A DNA stretch of 64,000 nucleotides from an uncultured Clostridia bacterium (GCA_934130975.1 CAKOYU010000010.1:3716-67715), one strand, 5' to 3'; counted from the first letter of the stretch, positions 8,987 through 17,671 are shown. The notes: generated by a model from the letters alone, not told the origin. A program made the numbers and translations.

Positions 8987-10786
8987 TTAAGCAGTTTCAA
9001 TTTTTACTGCATTTTTAGGTACTAATATAAAAATATCTTTAACAGTATCAGTTTCAACATAAGGACAACTTATAATTCCATCTACATATAAATGCTCTTT
9101 TGCATTTGTTATAAAATTATCTAAAAACTCATTAGAATATTTATTATTTTTCATTTTAGTAAGTGATAAAATATCATAATCAAGCTCCATATTTTTAAGT
9201 TTTTCTTTATCAATTTTATCTTCATATTTAATTCCAATATTATTATTTATCATAATTTCATTAAGATATTTTAAGTATGCTTTACTGCTTTTTGTTATAA
9301 ATTCATCAGTGAATTTTATATTTTTAATATCAATATTGTAGTTATTATCTCTAGTAATTTCTATTCCAGATATAAGTCTATGAATCATATCTCTTTTAGC
9401 TTCTCTTGATAATAAATCATATAGAAAAGTAAATCCAATAGCTTTTATATTTGTAAAAATTAGGTTATCGTTTTCTTCTGTACAATCTAACTTTTTAATA
9501 AGTTCAGTAGTATATTCTTTAGAATTATTATCTGGATTAAGTGTTGCTTTTTTCTTATCTAATTTCTCAATTTCTTTTTTTATAACCTCATTTTTATGAT
9601 TAATAGATTCAACATCAAGAGTAGAGCTTAAATATAAATCAATTAATCTTTTTTCTTGTAGTTTTAGTTTTTCAATAGCCTTTTCAATTTCTTTTACATC
9701 GTTACTTTTAGTAGAATTACAAATAATAATTTCATTATCCATAGAAAGCATAAATATAGTAAGTTCTTCTAATATTCTTTTTAATTTTGTTTCTATTTTT
9801 TCTGTATTGTAGTGCAGTCCAAAGCCTTTGCAATTATGATTTTTACATCTTAAATGATAATATACTTTTAGTTTTCCGTTAGGATATTTAAAAGATTCTG
9901 ATGAACTCATTATCTCATTACATATGGGACATTTTACTAATCCTGAAAATAAGTGAATATATTCTCCATAATTGGAATGCTTATTTTTTACTAAAACATT
10001 TCTAGTAGCATTCCAAGTTTCTTTATCGATTATAGGTTCACAATAATTTTCGACTCTTAAAATATCTTGTGGTTTTCGCTTATACTTTCCATATTCAAAT
10101 ATACCAATATAGATAGAATTAGTAAGTATTTTATAGACTCTGTCACTACGCCATTTACCTTGTTTTAAGTAAGCATTATCATCTTTTAATTTAGTTGCAA
10201 TACCTCTTGTAGAATATCCATTTTTGTATAAATCAAATATTTCTTTTACGACTTGTGCTTCAATAGGTTCTACTTCTAATTGACCAGTTTCTTTATTTCT
10301 AGTATAGCCATAGGGTGCTTTACTAGGATGAATATGCTCTAAAGCCATTTCTTCCATAGCACGTTTAGTTCTTGCTCCAATTTCTTTGCGTTCTCTTTGC
10401 CCAAAAACTAAATTCATTCCAAAAAACATCTCACCATTTGCAGTAGAGACATCATAAGGTTCTAATATTAACTCGATTTTAACTTCATGTTCTTCACAAT
10501 AATTAAGTAACCAAAATCCATCAAAGTTATTTCTAGTAAGTCTATCAACTTTAATAGCAACTAATTTATCAATCTTTTTTGCTTTAATATCTGCAAGTAA
10601 TCTTTGCATTTCTGGTCGCATTAAATCTTTACCAGAATGTCCTGCGTCATTATATACATCTACAATAACATACTCATTTTTCTCACAATATTCTTGGATC
10701 ATTCTAAGTTGAGCATCAATAGAATAGCCATTATCTCTTTGATCATCAGTTGATACTCTAACATAACAGGCACATCTTACATTCAT
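8987..10786 (-). CDS. Large serine recombinase (TnpX/TndX type)
   Basis: 599 residues, complete. The N-terminal resolvase domain has the catalytic Ser in YVRVSTDDQ, with DAGHSGK and KVDRLTRN. Next come the recombinase domain (about 150-270), a zinc ribbon (CPICNEIM ... CKNHNC, about 300-330), a coiled coil (about 370-430) and a C-terminal tail. Length fits large serine recombinases that excise and integrate mobilizable transposons. It is only distantly similar to the broken recombinase at 5209-6874, so two separate elements have met here. Its start follows GTGAGGAG, and a 200-bp leader with four repeats lies upstream. It is followed by tnpV. Confidence 0.88.
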   Translation of the reverse strand: MNVRCACYVRVSTDDQRDNGYSIDAQLRMIQEYCEKNEYVIVDVYNDAGHSGKDLMRPEMQRLLADIKAKKIDKLVAIKVDRLTRNNFDGFWLLNYCEEHEVKIELILEPYDVSTANGEMFFGMNLVFGQRERKEIGARTKRAMEEMALEHIHPSKAPYGYTRNKETGQLEVEPIEAQVVKEIFDLYKNGYSTRGIATKLKDDNAYLKQGKWRSDRVYKILTNSIYIGIFEYGKYKRKPQDILRVENYCEPIIDKETWNATRNVLVKNKHSNYGEYIHLFSGLVKCPICNEIMSSSESFKYPNGKLKVYYHLRCKNHNCKGFGLHYNTEKIETKLKRILEELTIFMLSMDNEIIICNSTKSNDVKEIEKAIEKLKLQEKRLIDLYLSSTLDVESINHKNEVIKKEIEKLDKKKATLNPDNNSKEYTTELIKKLDCTEENDNLIFTNIKAIGFTFLYDLLSREAKRDMIHRLISGIEITRDNNYNIDIKNIKFTDEFITKSSKAYLKYLNEIMINNNIGIKYEDKIDKEKLKNMELDYDILSLTKMKNNKYSNEFLDNFITNAKEHLYVDGIISCPYVETDTVKDIFILVPKNAVKIETA

Positions 10787-10807
10787 AAAATAATCATCTC
10801 CTCACTT

Positions 10808-10984
10808 GTTTCCTCACTAAAACGCAAAAAGTGAAGTGTAAATTTTAATTTTTTTAATTTTTCATTAGTTTCCTCATTAAAAAGTAAAATTGTAGACACT
10901 AAAATATAGTATCTTCTAATTGTTTCCTCAGTTAAGTTTTAAAACGGACACTAAATCGAAATATTCCTCTCAAATGTTTCCTCA
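10808..10984 (-). repeat. Four direct repeats of TGAGGAAAC in the recombinase leader
   Basis: GTTTCCTCA on the + strand occurs at 10808, 10868, 10922 and 10976, spaced 60, 54 and 54 bp. The middle two copies also share a GACACTAAA block about 30 bp further on, so the unit is a decayed tandem repeat of about 54 bp. It fills the gap between the 91-residue ORF and the recombinase. It may be a protein-binding array, a recombinase accessory site or a regulatory leader. Confidence 0.6.
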
Positions 10985-11013
10985 CATAAAAGCGATTTAG
11001 CAACCTTTGTATT

Positions 11014-11289
11014 TTACTTTTTTAATAATTTAATCAATTCTTTTAGGTTATATTTTTGATGATATTCTTTAATGTAAAATGGCTTGCTACTAATTTCATT
11101 TATTTTATATTCAAGTATTGTAAGTGTGATAGGAGATGTAATCACATATTCAGTAGGTTCAATAATTTGTAAATTAGTATGTAGTAGATGTTTTACTTTG
11201 CCATTTTTAGTTTTGTAAGTGTAGTTTTTAATTGCTCCTAGTAATTCACTATTGGGCTTTAGCTCTTGTACTACCTTAAATTCAAGCAT
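11014..11289 (-). CDS. Small protein upstream of the recombinase, function unknown
   Basis: 91 residues, rich in Lys, Ile and Leu, no membrane segment. The ATG has a strong GGAGGA upstream, which supports expression. It is the first gene of the recombinase-tnpV group, separated from the recombinase by the repeat-bearing leader. By position it could be an excision or regulatory factor of the element, but no domain was recognised. Confidence 0.5.
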   Translation of the reverse strand: MLEFKVVQELKPNSELLGAIKNYTYKTKNGKVKHLLHTNLQIIEPTEYVITSPITLTILEYKINEISSKPFYIKEYHQKYNLKELIKLLKK

Positions 11290-11341
11290 AAAAAATGTCC
11301 TCCTTCCTAGAAAGAGAACATCGTTCTTACGTTATTTTTAT

Positions 11342-11386
11342 ATAAAATAAAAACTCACGAACCTTTTATAGTCCGTAAGTTGTATT
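11342..11386 (-). terminator. Intrinsic terminator of the tRNA-Gly gene
   Basis: On the minus strand, ACTTACGGAC and GTTCGTGAGT form a stem with a TATAAAAG loop, followed by TTTTTATTTT. It starts a few bases after the CCA end of the tRNA. Confidence 0.65.
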
Positions 11387-11390
11387 CAAA

Positions 11391-11464
11391 TGGAGCGGGT
11401 AGTGGGAATCGAACCCACGCCATTAGGTCGGAAGCATAACATTCTACCACTAAACTATACCCGC
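11391..11464 (-). tRNA. tRNA-Gly (TCC)
   Basis: 74 nt with encoded CCA. The acceptor stem is GCGGGTA/TACCCGC, the T arm GTGGG-TTCGATT-CCCAC and the anticodon loop CTTCCGA, giving anticodon TCC. One anticodon-stem pair (T-C) is mismatched. It sits at the edge of the mobile region. Confidence 0.93.
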
Positions 11465-11527
11465 ATAATATATAACTATTATAACACACAAAAATATCAA
11501 AAGTCCATAAATTCACGCAAATATTTT

Positions 11528-11762
11528 TCATTGTTATTTATTAATAGTTGCAATTTATAACTAAATTATACAAATTTTAGAAAATTAATAATATATTGTT
11601 TTTAAAATACCGCGTAAGCGACCAAATGAGCGTAGCGAATGCGATATGGAGAAATCTACATACTATTATTTTTAATACGGAGATTGCGACACCAAGGTAT
11701 AAAAAAACAATATATTATTAATTTCTAAATATACTAAAGCTATAACTATTAATAAATAGCAA
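11528..11762. repeat. MITE-like palindromic element, family 1, copy 1
   Basis: The core at 11582-11725 has terminal inverted repeats AATTAATAATATATTGTTTTT and a GC-richer centre (CCGCGTAAGCGA ... AGATTGCGACACCAAGG). A weaker outer repeat (TATTTATTAATAGTT) extends the symmetry to about 11528-11762. A nearly identical core lies at 34070-34215 in the opposite orientation, and a short relative at 17672-17746. No ORF is present, as expected of a non-autonomous or structural repeat. It fills the gap between tRNA-Gly and cysE. Confidence 0.75.
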
Positions 11763-11778
11763 CGAAAAATCACAGATT

Positions 11779-11820
11779 CTATCACTCATTAATATAATAC
11801 AATATATAAAGGAGTGATAG
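11779..11820 (+). promoter_or_regulatory. Hairpin sequestering the cysE ribosome binding site
   Basis: CTATCACTC (11779-11787) is perfectly complementary to GAGTGATAG (11812-11820), which contains the GGAG Shine-Dalgarno sequence just before the cysE ATG at 11822. If formed in the mRNA, the stem would hide the ribosome binding site, suggesting translational control. Alternatively the repeat is an operator. Confidence 0.4.
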
Positions 11821-11821
11821 C

Positions 11822-12337
11822 ATGTTTAAATATATAAAAGAACAAATAAAAACAGTAATGGAAAAAGACCCATCAATAAGCAAACCATTTGAAGTATTAC
11901 TTTGTCCATCATTTAAAGCATTAATCTATTACAAAATATCACATTATTTTTATGAGCACAAGCATCTAATTTTAGCCAGATATATAAGTGAAAAAGCCAA
12001 AAGAAAAACCGGAATAGAAATACATCCAGGAGCAACAATTGGGAAAAGATTATTTATAGATCATGGAACTGGTGTTGTAATTGGTGAAACTGCAATTGTC
12101 GGAAATGATGTAACATTGTTTCATGGTGTTACACTTGGTGGAACTGGAAAAGAAAAAGGCAAACGTCATCCTACAATTGGCAATAATGTTTTTATTGGCT
12201 CAGGAGCTAAAGTTCTTGGTAATATTATTATTGGAAATAATGTAAAAATTGGTGCTAATGCAGTTATCTTAAAAGATGTTCCTTCAAATGTAACAATAGT
12301 AGGAGTTCCTGGTAAAATTTTAAAAACTTTATCATAA
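11822..12337 (+). CDS. cysE: Serine O-acetyltransferase
   Basis: 171 residues, the short Gram-positive (EpsC-like) form. It transfers acetyl from acetyl-CoA to serine, the first step of cysteine synthesis. The C-terminal part is a left-handed beta helix built of hexapeptide repeats (IHPGATIG, IDHGTGVVIGETAIVG, NVKIGANAVIL) and contains the family signature LFHGVTLGGTGKEKGKRHPTIG with the active-site His. The N-terminal helical region (about 1-60) is shortened compared with enterobacterial CysE. No cysK lies beside it. It converges with the amylase gene, 15 bp apart. Confidence 0.92.
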   Translation: MFKYIKEQIKTVMEKDPSISKPFEVLLCPSFKALIYYKISHYFYEHKHLILARYISEKAKRKTGIEIHPGATIGKRLFIDHGTGVVIGETAIVGNDVTLFHGVTLGGTGKEKGKRHPTIGNNVFIGSGAKVLGNIIIGNNVKIGANAVILKDVPSNVTIVGVPGKILKTLS

Positions 12338-12352
12338 ACTCCTACTAATATT

Positions 12353-13807
12353 TTATATATTTTCTTGTTTTAGTACCCAAACTGAAACACTACCGCCATT
12401 GCAATAAAATATTCCATTTCCTTCATTATCTACATATACTGTTTCTTTTACATTTCCTGTATAATCATAAAATGTAGAGTCTGCCAACCTCTTTCCTACA
12501 TTCATTGTTTTTCCACCACCAGGTCCATCACTCATAATAACCACTAAACCCGAACCAGGATGTTCGTCATCACCAGTTCTAATCCAAGCAATAATATCAT
12601 GATCGTCAAAATAATCGATTTGCTCTCCATAAGCATAGTTAGTTCTTAATTGCATTAAATTATCTAACATATCTTTTTTTGCACATACATTTTGACTTGG
12701 AATACCATAATAATCTCCATAGAATATACAAGGCAAACCTTCTTTTCTTAATAAGATTAACGCATATGCTAATGGTTTAAACCAATCTGGTATCCATGAA
12801 AATAATGCTTGACCCGGTTCTGTGTCATGATTATCTACAAATGTTACTGCTAGACTTGGCATTTCTTTTACAAGTGTATTCTCAAATATTCTTGCAAAAT
12901 CAAAATAACCACTACAATTGGATGCTTCATAAAAATTATAATGTAATGCTACATCAAATAATGGTATAGTAGAATTTGTTTTATCTATATATTTTTTTAA
13001 TGTATCTATATTTCTATTCCAATATTCTCCTACACATTGCAAATTAGGCCTTGTTTCTTTCATCTTTCTTATCCAATCAGCCATAAACCCTGATTTTATA
13101 TGTTTTACAGCATCTAGTCTAAAACTATCTACTCCTGTAAAATCCAAATACCATTTTCCCCACTTTTCTAATTCTTCTACAACTTCTGAATTATTAAAAT
13201 CTATATCAGCTCCCATTAAATAATCATAATTTCCATTTTCTTGGTCAACACTTTGGTCCCAGTGCTTTCCACTAAATCTAAATATTCCATTTTTTCTTCC
13301 ACTTTCATCCCAATCAGTTCCATTAAAATGTTTGTAATTCCATTTAAAATCTGAATATTTATTATTTCTACCTGTAAAATTGTATACTGTCCAAGCTTTT
13401 ATTTTTGTTGGTAATGTTGTGTCTATATTTCTATTATCATTTTCTTCTTCACTTGCATATACTGTTTCCGCTTCGTCTGCACCTATTTTATGATTTAATA
13501 CTATGTCTGCATATACTTTTATGTCATTTTCATGTAAATCTTTTATTGCTTGCAAATATTCATCCTTTATTCCATATTTTGTTTCTATACTTCCTTTTTG
13601 ATTAAATTCTCCTAAATCATATAAATCATACACTGCATATCCTGCATCAAATTTGCCTCCTGCACATTTATATGCTGGTGGTAACCATACATCTGTTATC
13701 CCTGCTTTTTTTAGTTCTTTTGCTTCTTGTGATACCTTTTGCCATAGCTTATCTTCCGGTTTTAAGTACCATTCAAAATATTGCATTAGTATCCTATTTT
13801 CTTTCAT
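12353..13807 (-). CDS. Alpha-amylase, GH13 family, probably cytoplasmic
   Basis: 484 residues from the ATG at 13807, which follows AAAGGAAG. An upstream in-frame start exists but has no ribosome binding site. It should hydrolyse alpha-1,4 bonds in starch or glycogen. The four GH13 regions are present in order: DIVLNHK, GVDSFRLDAVKH (nucleophile Asp), CVGEYW (acid/base Glu) and FVDNHDT (third Asp). There is no signal peptide, and the N-terminus MQYFEWYL is typical of the liquefying AmyS-like group. It lies 67 bp downstream of the unknown three-gene cassette and may be read through from it, though it has no obvious link. Confidence 0.9.
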   Translation of the reverse strand: MKENRILMQYFEWYLKPEDKLWQKVSQEAKELKKAGITDVWLPPAYKCAGGKFDAGYAVYDLYDLGEFNQKGSIETKYGIKDEYLQAIKDLHENDIKVYADIVLNHKIGADEAETVYASEEENDNRNIDTTLPTKIKAWTVYNFTGRNNKYSDFKWNYKHFNGTDWDESGRKNGIFRFSGKHWDQSVDQENGNYDYLMGADIDFNNSEVVEELEKWGKWYLDFTGVDSFRLDAVKHIKSGFMADWIRKMKETRPNLQCVGEYWNRNIDTLKKYIDKTNSTIPLFDVALHYNFYEASNCSGYFDFARIFENTLVKEMPSLAVTFVDNHDTEPGQALFSWIPDWFKPLAYALILLRKEGLPCIFYGDYYGIPSQNVCAKKDMLDNLMQLRTNYAYGEQIDYFDDHDIIAWIRTGDDEHPGSGLVVIMSDGPGGGKTMNVGKRLADSTFYDYTGNVKETVYVDNEGNGIFYCNGGSVSVWVLKQENI

Positions 13808-13874
13808 TTGTATCTTCCTTTCGGATGTTATATTATCATAACTATCAATAATTTTCAAGTACGTCATATAATGT

Positions 13875-15341
13875 TTATTCAGCAGTTTTAATTTTATGCC
13901 CCAAGTCACCTATTTTTTGTATTTTTGTAAATTCTATAATTTTTTCTTGTTCCTCTTCTATGTCTATCAAAATCCCCAAAACATCACTGTTATAATTTTT
14001 GTTTTTATATTCATTTCCAACAACAAGTACTCCTTTTAAAGCATCTACTTGATTCTTTTTATCCGTCATTCCTAAAACTATATATTGTTCATTCGATTCT
14101 CCATCTTCCTCAATACATATTTCAGTAATTATTGGTTCTTTATTTTGAAGATACCTTTGTTTTCCAAATTGTATTTGAGTATATATGTATTCTTGAGACC
14201 TATAATCTAAATTTAATAATTCTAAAATTCTTAATGAATATGTTGGTGTTTTTTCTTTTTCAATTCTTTTTACCAAATTATCAAATAATGGATTTACTCT
14301 CCCCTTTAATATACTTTCTTTTGAATCAGTATTAAATCTCATATCAAATAACTTATACCTACTTTGATCATAACATCGGATTTTATGGTTATTTAAAATA
14401 CTTTGCAAATTATTAATTTTATATTCTGAAAATAAATACAGCTCATCATAATAATAAAATTCTTCTATATATTTATTTACTTTTATTCTTTGAGAAATAT
14501 AATGTATAAACTCTGTTTGGTATCTAAAAAACTTAGATATAAAATTTAGATCACCAATTCCAAAGAACACCATATCATTCCCTACATTATCTACAAATTC
14601 TTTATATTGAATTGCATATGTTCTAAAATTTTCTAATGTTACTCCTATTTTAAATATTTTAAATTTATCTGTATTTTGAATCTTTAATAAAATTTTTTCT
14701 TTTTCTCCACATCTTAATGTTACATTTTTATTTTTCTTCAAGTATTCTTCCATTCTAGTTGCCTGTTCATAAGCTTTATATATATTATCATTTAAATCTT
14801 GTTGTAAATATTGTTTAGCGCCCTTTTTTGAAACCTCTTTAAAAGCTCGGCCTTTTATCTCAATAATTAAAATTATTTGGTCATATATTACTAATAAATC
14901 ACACTCTCGATCTTGTTTATTTTCCCTATATTCTATGTTATAAAAAATTCCTGCATCTTTTAATATTTTTCTTATCACTTTTTCGGTAAAAATTTCTAAA
15001 TATTTGCCCTTCTTTCTTGCATATTCATTACTTAATTTTTTATCTTTATGTATATCCTTTTCAAATATACATTTTGCTCTATATAATAATGTAATTATTG
15101 AAGTACAAATATACGTGTTATTTATTTTATATATTGGATAATCTTCAAATATTTTTTCTTCATCTTCTTTTGTTGTAAATTTTTGTAATACATTTTTTAA
15201 AGCATTCTTATCTTCTATTTCTACAAATGTTTCTTCATTAAAATTCAACAAACAAAAATCTAGTTTTGTTAAATATTTTACTAATATATCTGGTGTAATT
15301 TCTTTATATTGATTGACTAAAACTTTTTTTAATTCATGCAT
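13875..15341 (-). CDS. PD-(D/E)XK nuclease-like protein of an unknown cassette
   Basis: 488 residues, no signal peptide or membrane segment. Residues 110-170 show the layout of a PD-(D/E)XK nuclease: a helix with E116/E120, then D148 in ECDLLVIYD, then E161-I-K163 in IIEIKGRAF, followed by an amphipathic helix with basic residues. This resembles NERD and restriction-like nuclease folds. The remaining 300 residues match nothing I recognise. It is the third gene of a minus-strand set, 61 bp after the 143-residue gene. Restriction or defence would fit but is inference. Confidence 0.6.
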   Translation of the reverse strand: MHELKKVLVNQYKEITPDILVKYLTKLDFCLLNFNEETFVEIEDKNALKNVLQKFTTKEDEEKIFEDYPIYKINNTYICTSIITLLYRAKCIFEKDIHKDKKLSNEYARKKGKYLEIFTEKVIRKILKDAGIFYNIEYRENKQDRECDLLVIYDQIILIIEIKGRAFKEVSKKGAKQYLQQDLNDNIYKAYEQATRMEEYLKKNKNVTLRCGEKEKILLKIQNTDKFKIFKIGVTLENFRTYAIQYKEFVDNVGNDMVFFGIGDLNFISKFFRYQTEFIHYISQRIKVNKYIEEFYYYDELYLFSEYKINNLQSILNNHKIRCYDQSRYKLFDMRFNTDSKESILKGRVNPLFDNLVKRIEKEKTPTYSLRILELLNLDYRSQEYIYTQIQFGKQRYLQNKEPIITEICIEEDGESNEQYIVLGMTDKKNQVDALKGVLVVGNEYKNKNYNSDVLGILIDIEEEQEKIIEFTKIQKIGDLGHKIKTAE

Positions 15342-15402
15342 TCTTACTGAATATTCAACTTGAATACATTTAGTAAAATGTAAAAAATCTTTTATTTTAA
15401 AA

Positions 15403-15834
15403 TTATAATTTTCTATAAAAAATCCGTTTCACTGGTTCAAATAAATTTAAATAATCTAAAACTAGTACTTCATATTCAGTATCTTCCCTTTCATATAAAA
15501 AACTTTCACTTGCATAGTTATATATTGCATCTTTTCTACTTTCAGCTTTATTTGAAATTATCTTATTACTCATTTCAAAAATCATTATTCTTGCCAAATC
15601 TAATATTTCTAATATTTCTTCAATAGTTGGTTTTCTATCTTTATATGATCTAGTATTATAAATTGTAGTCATCATATATTCTAATTCAGCTGGTAACATC
15701 ATATTCTCATAATCTCCATTAGCTCTAAAGTAATAAAATACTGTACTTATAGTATCAATTAACTTTACCTTATTTACTTCTTGAATTATCTGTTTCATTC
15801 TTATTTCTTCTTCCATAATTTGCTCCTTTAACAT
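15403..15834 (-). CDS. Unknown 143-residue protein, middle gene of the sigma-like/nuclease cassette
   Basis: Predicted all-helical, acidic and soluble; no known motif. Its ATG overlaps the stop of the preceding gene by 7 bp (ATGTTAA), so it is translationally coupled to the sigma-like protein. That tight coupling suggests the two products act together, for example as a partner or inhibitor. This role is a guess from position. Confidence 0.55.
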   Translation of the reverse strand: MLKEQIMEEEIRMKQIIQEVNKVKLIDTISTVFYYFRANGDYENMMLPAELEYMMTTIYNTRSYKDRKPTIEEILEILDLARIMIFEMSNKIISNKAESRKDAIYNYASESFLYEREDTEYEVLVLDYLNLFEPVKRIFYRKL

Positions 15835-17420
15835 ATACTACTCATATCAATCACAGATCCATTAATACATTCTTTAGCAAAACCATATTCTAAAAATACA
15901 TTTTTTATTTCAAATATCAATTCTTTTAGTCTATCTATTGAAATTTGCAATTTATGTGCAATAATTTTATATGCGCTTTTTCTATTATGATAGATATAAT
16001 CTTTATTTTCTTGAAATATCTTCATAATATATTGATGAATTAATTCTATTCTACTATCTAATGCTGGCATAAAATCTTCATTTATATCATCAATGTTATT
16101 TGTAATTCCATATTGCTCAATATTTTCTGTTAAAATTTCTTTATATCTAATATTTCTTTTTCCTATAACAAAATATTTTACTTTACTTGCTAATAAATTA
16201 AATAGTAAATCTTCATTGTAATTAAAATTTTTTTCAACATTTCCTCCTTTCTCTAAAATTAATAAAAATGCCTCTTGTGCTATATCCTCTCTTTCTGAAT
16301 GTAAATGAGAATAATAGCAATATCTTTTCGTAATACTCCAACACATATTTTGTATTCTTTTTGCATTTTTCCTTGAAAATTCTTTAGATAATTGATGTTC
16401 TTCTCCTATATACAATCCTTTCTCATTATTTTTCAATGCTTGTTTTATATATGGATATCTACTTATATTAGCACTTATATTTTTCAAAAATTCTTCCCAT
16501 TCGATTTTATAAATTCTACATAATTTTCTTAGTTCTGCACTTGTATAATATCCCTCTCCATACTCATACTTAATATCCATTTTTAGAATATCCATTCTAA
16601 GTTTTGTTTCTTTTAAAATAATTCTTGTTCTCGTTATCTCATCTCTCATTAATTTCTTAAATGTTTCTCTAGGTATAGATAATATATCTTTAATAATGCT
16701 ATCAGTAGTTTTGATATTATTTTTTATATTATATATTTCGTTTTTAGTAATATAATCTTGCCATCTATACATTTCTATTAATTCATTTTCTATTAATATT
16801 TTTTCTTCTTCTGTTAATAAATCAATTCTCATTTTCTTTGTTTTAGCTTTAATTAAATTATTATAATTTAGCATATTTACTTTTAACATTTTTACTATTT
16901 CCTCATCGTTCAAATTATATTTTTGTTTAAAGTATTCTATTTGCTCTTTTGTTACATAATCATTATATTTTATTTCTTCTATAAATAATTCATTTGCAAG
17001 TTCTTTTTCATCTTGTAACTTTTTGAAAATTATATATTTTCTTCCTCTTTTAATTCTTGTATCCTTTTCTTTGTTAAATCTTAAAATTTTACTTATTATG
17101 CTTTCATTTATTTGATATTTTTTACTTATTCTTTCTAAATTTTTTTCTGTTATTTCTTGTTTTCCTATTACTTCATTATTTATTTTTACTTTTATTGCTT
17201 TCATTTCTTCTGAATTAAAAATATTTATTCTTGCTTGATTAAATGGATTCTGCTTTAAACGCCATCCATTACTTGATGTTATTCCTAATATTGCTATAAG
17301 ATCATTTAATTCTATTTTTTCTTTTGCTGATATAAATTTTAATGTATTAATATTAATCCAATCTCCATGTTTTAGGGTATATATATTTATTACTCTTCTT
17401 AGTACCTTTTTTCTTACCAA
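15828..17420 (-). CDS. Sigma-70-like protein with five N-terminal repeats
   Basis: 530 residues from a TTG start with AAGGAGG eight bases upstream. Five repeats of about 68 residues begin at GDWI (19), QEIT (88), DYVT (154), DYIT (222) and GYYT (290); each has a [DG]Y[IV]T opening, a Y-x-[IL] middle and an HTH-like tail. Residues 350-430 resemble sigma region 2 (REDIAQEAFLLILEKGG, then F..LLASKVKYFVIGKRNIRY). Residues 478-515 resemble a region 4 helix-turn-helix. It is therefore probably a DNA-binding or transcription protein, but far from known sigma families. It is the first gene of the cassette and has an attenuator-like leader. Confidence 0.55.
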   Translation of the reverse strand: MVRKKVLRRVINIYTLKHGDWININTLKFISAKEKIELNDLIAILGITSSNGWRLKQNPFNQARINIFNSEEMKAIKVKINNEVIGKQEITEKNLERISKKYQINESIISKILRFNKEKDTRIKRGRKYIIFKKLQDEKELANELFIEEIKYNDYVTKEQIEYFKQKYNLNDEEIVKMLKVNMLNYNNLIKAKTKKMRIDLLTEEEKILIENELIEMYRWQDYITKNEIYNIKNNIKTTDSIIKDILSIPRETFKKLMRDEITRTRIILKETKLRMDILKMDIKYEYGEGYYTSAELRKLCRIYKIEWEEFLKNISANISRYPYIKQALKNNEKGLYIGEEHQLSKEFSRKNAKRIQNMCWSITKRYCYYSHLHSEREDIAQEAFLLILEKGGNVEKNFNYNEDLLFNLLASKVKYFVIGKRNIRYKEILTENIEQYGITNNIDDINEDFMPALDSRIELIHQYIMKIFQENKDYIYHNRKSAYKIIAHKLQISIDRLKELIFEIKNVFLEYGFAKECINGSVIDMSSIC

Positions 17421-17458
17421 TTTTATTTCCTCCTTTTTTATTTTTCCTTTTTCTATAT

Positions 17459-17551
17459 TTACTGGTAAAAAAACGCGAAAAGAACAACAATACGTTGTTC
17501 TTTTCTTATATCTATTAATACTAATCTCTTTTTCAAATACTCTAAAACCAA
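17459..17551 (-). CDS. Leader ORF of 30 codons before the sigma-like gene
   Basis: It starts with TTG at 17551 behind AAAGGAGG and encodes a basic, hydrophobic peptide (begins MVLEYLKKRLVLIDIR). Its last third lies inside a strong terminator hairpin. Ribosomes moving over the leader could control whether transcription continues into the cassette. It could also encode a small functional peptide. Confidence 0.35.
   Translation of the reverse strand: MVLEYLKKRLVLIDIRKEQRIVVLFAFFYQ
17466..17505 (-). terminator. Intrinsic terminator inside the leader of the sigma-like cassette
   Basis: A perfect 12-bp stem, GAAAAGAACAAC (17477-17488) with GTTGTTCTTTTC (17494-17505), has a 5-nt loop and is followed on the minus strand by CGCGTTTTTTT. 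It lies between the promoter at 17605-17633 and the sigma-like gene, so it should stop most transcripts unless relieved. Confidence 0.7.
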
Positions 17552-17604
17552 TTGTGCCTCCTTTTTAGTCTTCGCACATCTGTTGATTTTTATTTTATAT
17601 TTGG

Positions 17605-17633
17605 ATTATATTATATATTACTATATTTGTCTA
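17605..17633 (-). promoter_or_regulatory. Sigma-A-type promoter for the leader and sigma-like cassette
   Basis: Read on the minus strand: TAGACA (17628-17633), a 17-bp spacer and TATAAT (17605-17610). It lies about 50 bp before the leader ORF. Confidence 0.55.
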
Positions 17634-17671
17634 GATGCATTTTGCTTTTTTTATACAAAATAAATTTCGTC

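Noticed and set aside
6990..11386. Matching ATACAA.TTACG.ACT segments at 6990-7012 and near tRNA-Gly as element ends
   Set aside because: They are in inverted, imperfect form and the right one is part of the tRNA terminator, so they are not convincing attachment sites.
15403..17420. Classic sigma/anti-sigma pair
   Set aside because: The 143-residue protein has no membrane segment or anti-sigma motif that I can see; the idea remains possible but unsupported.
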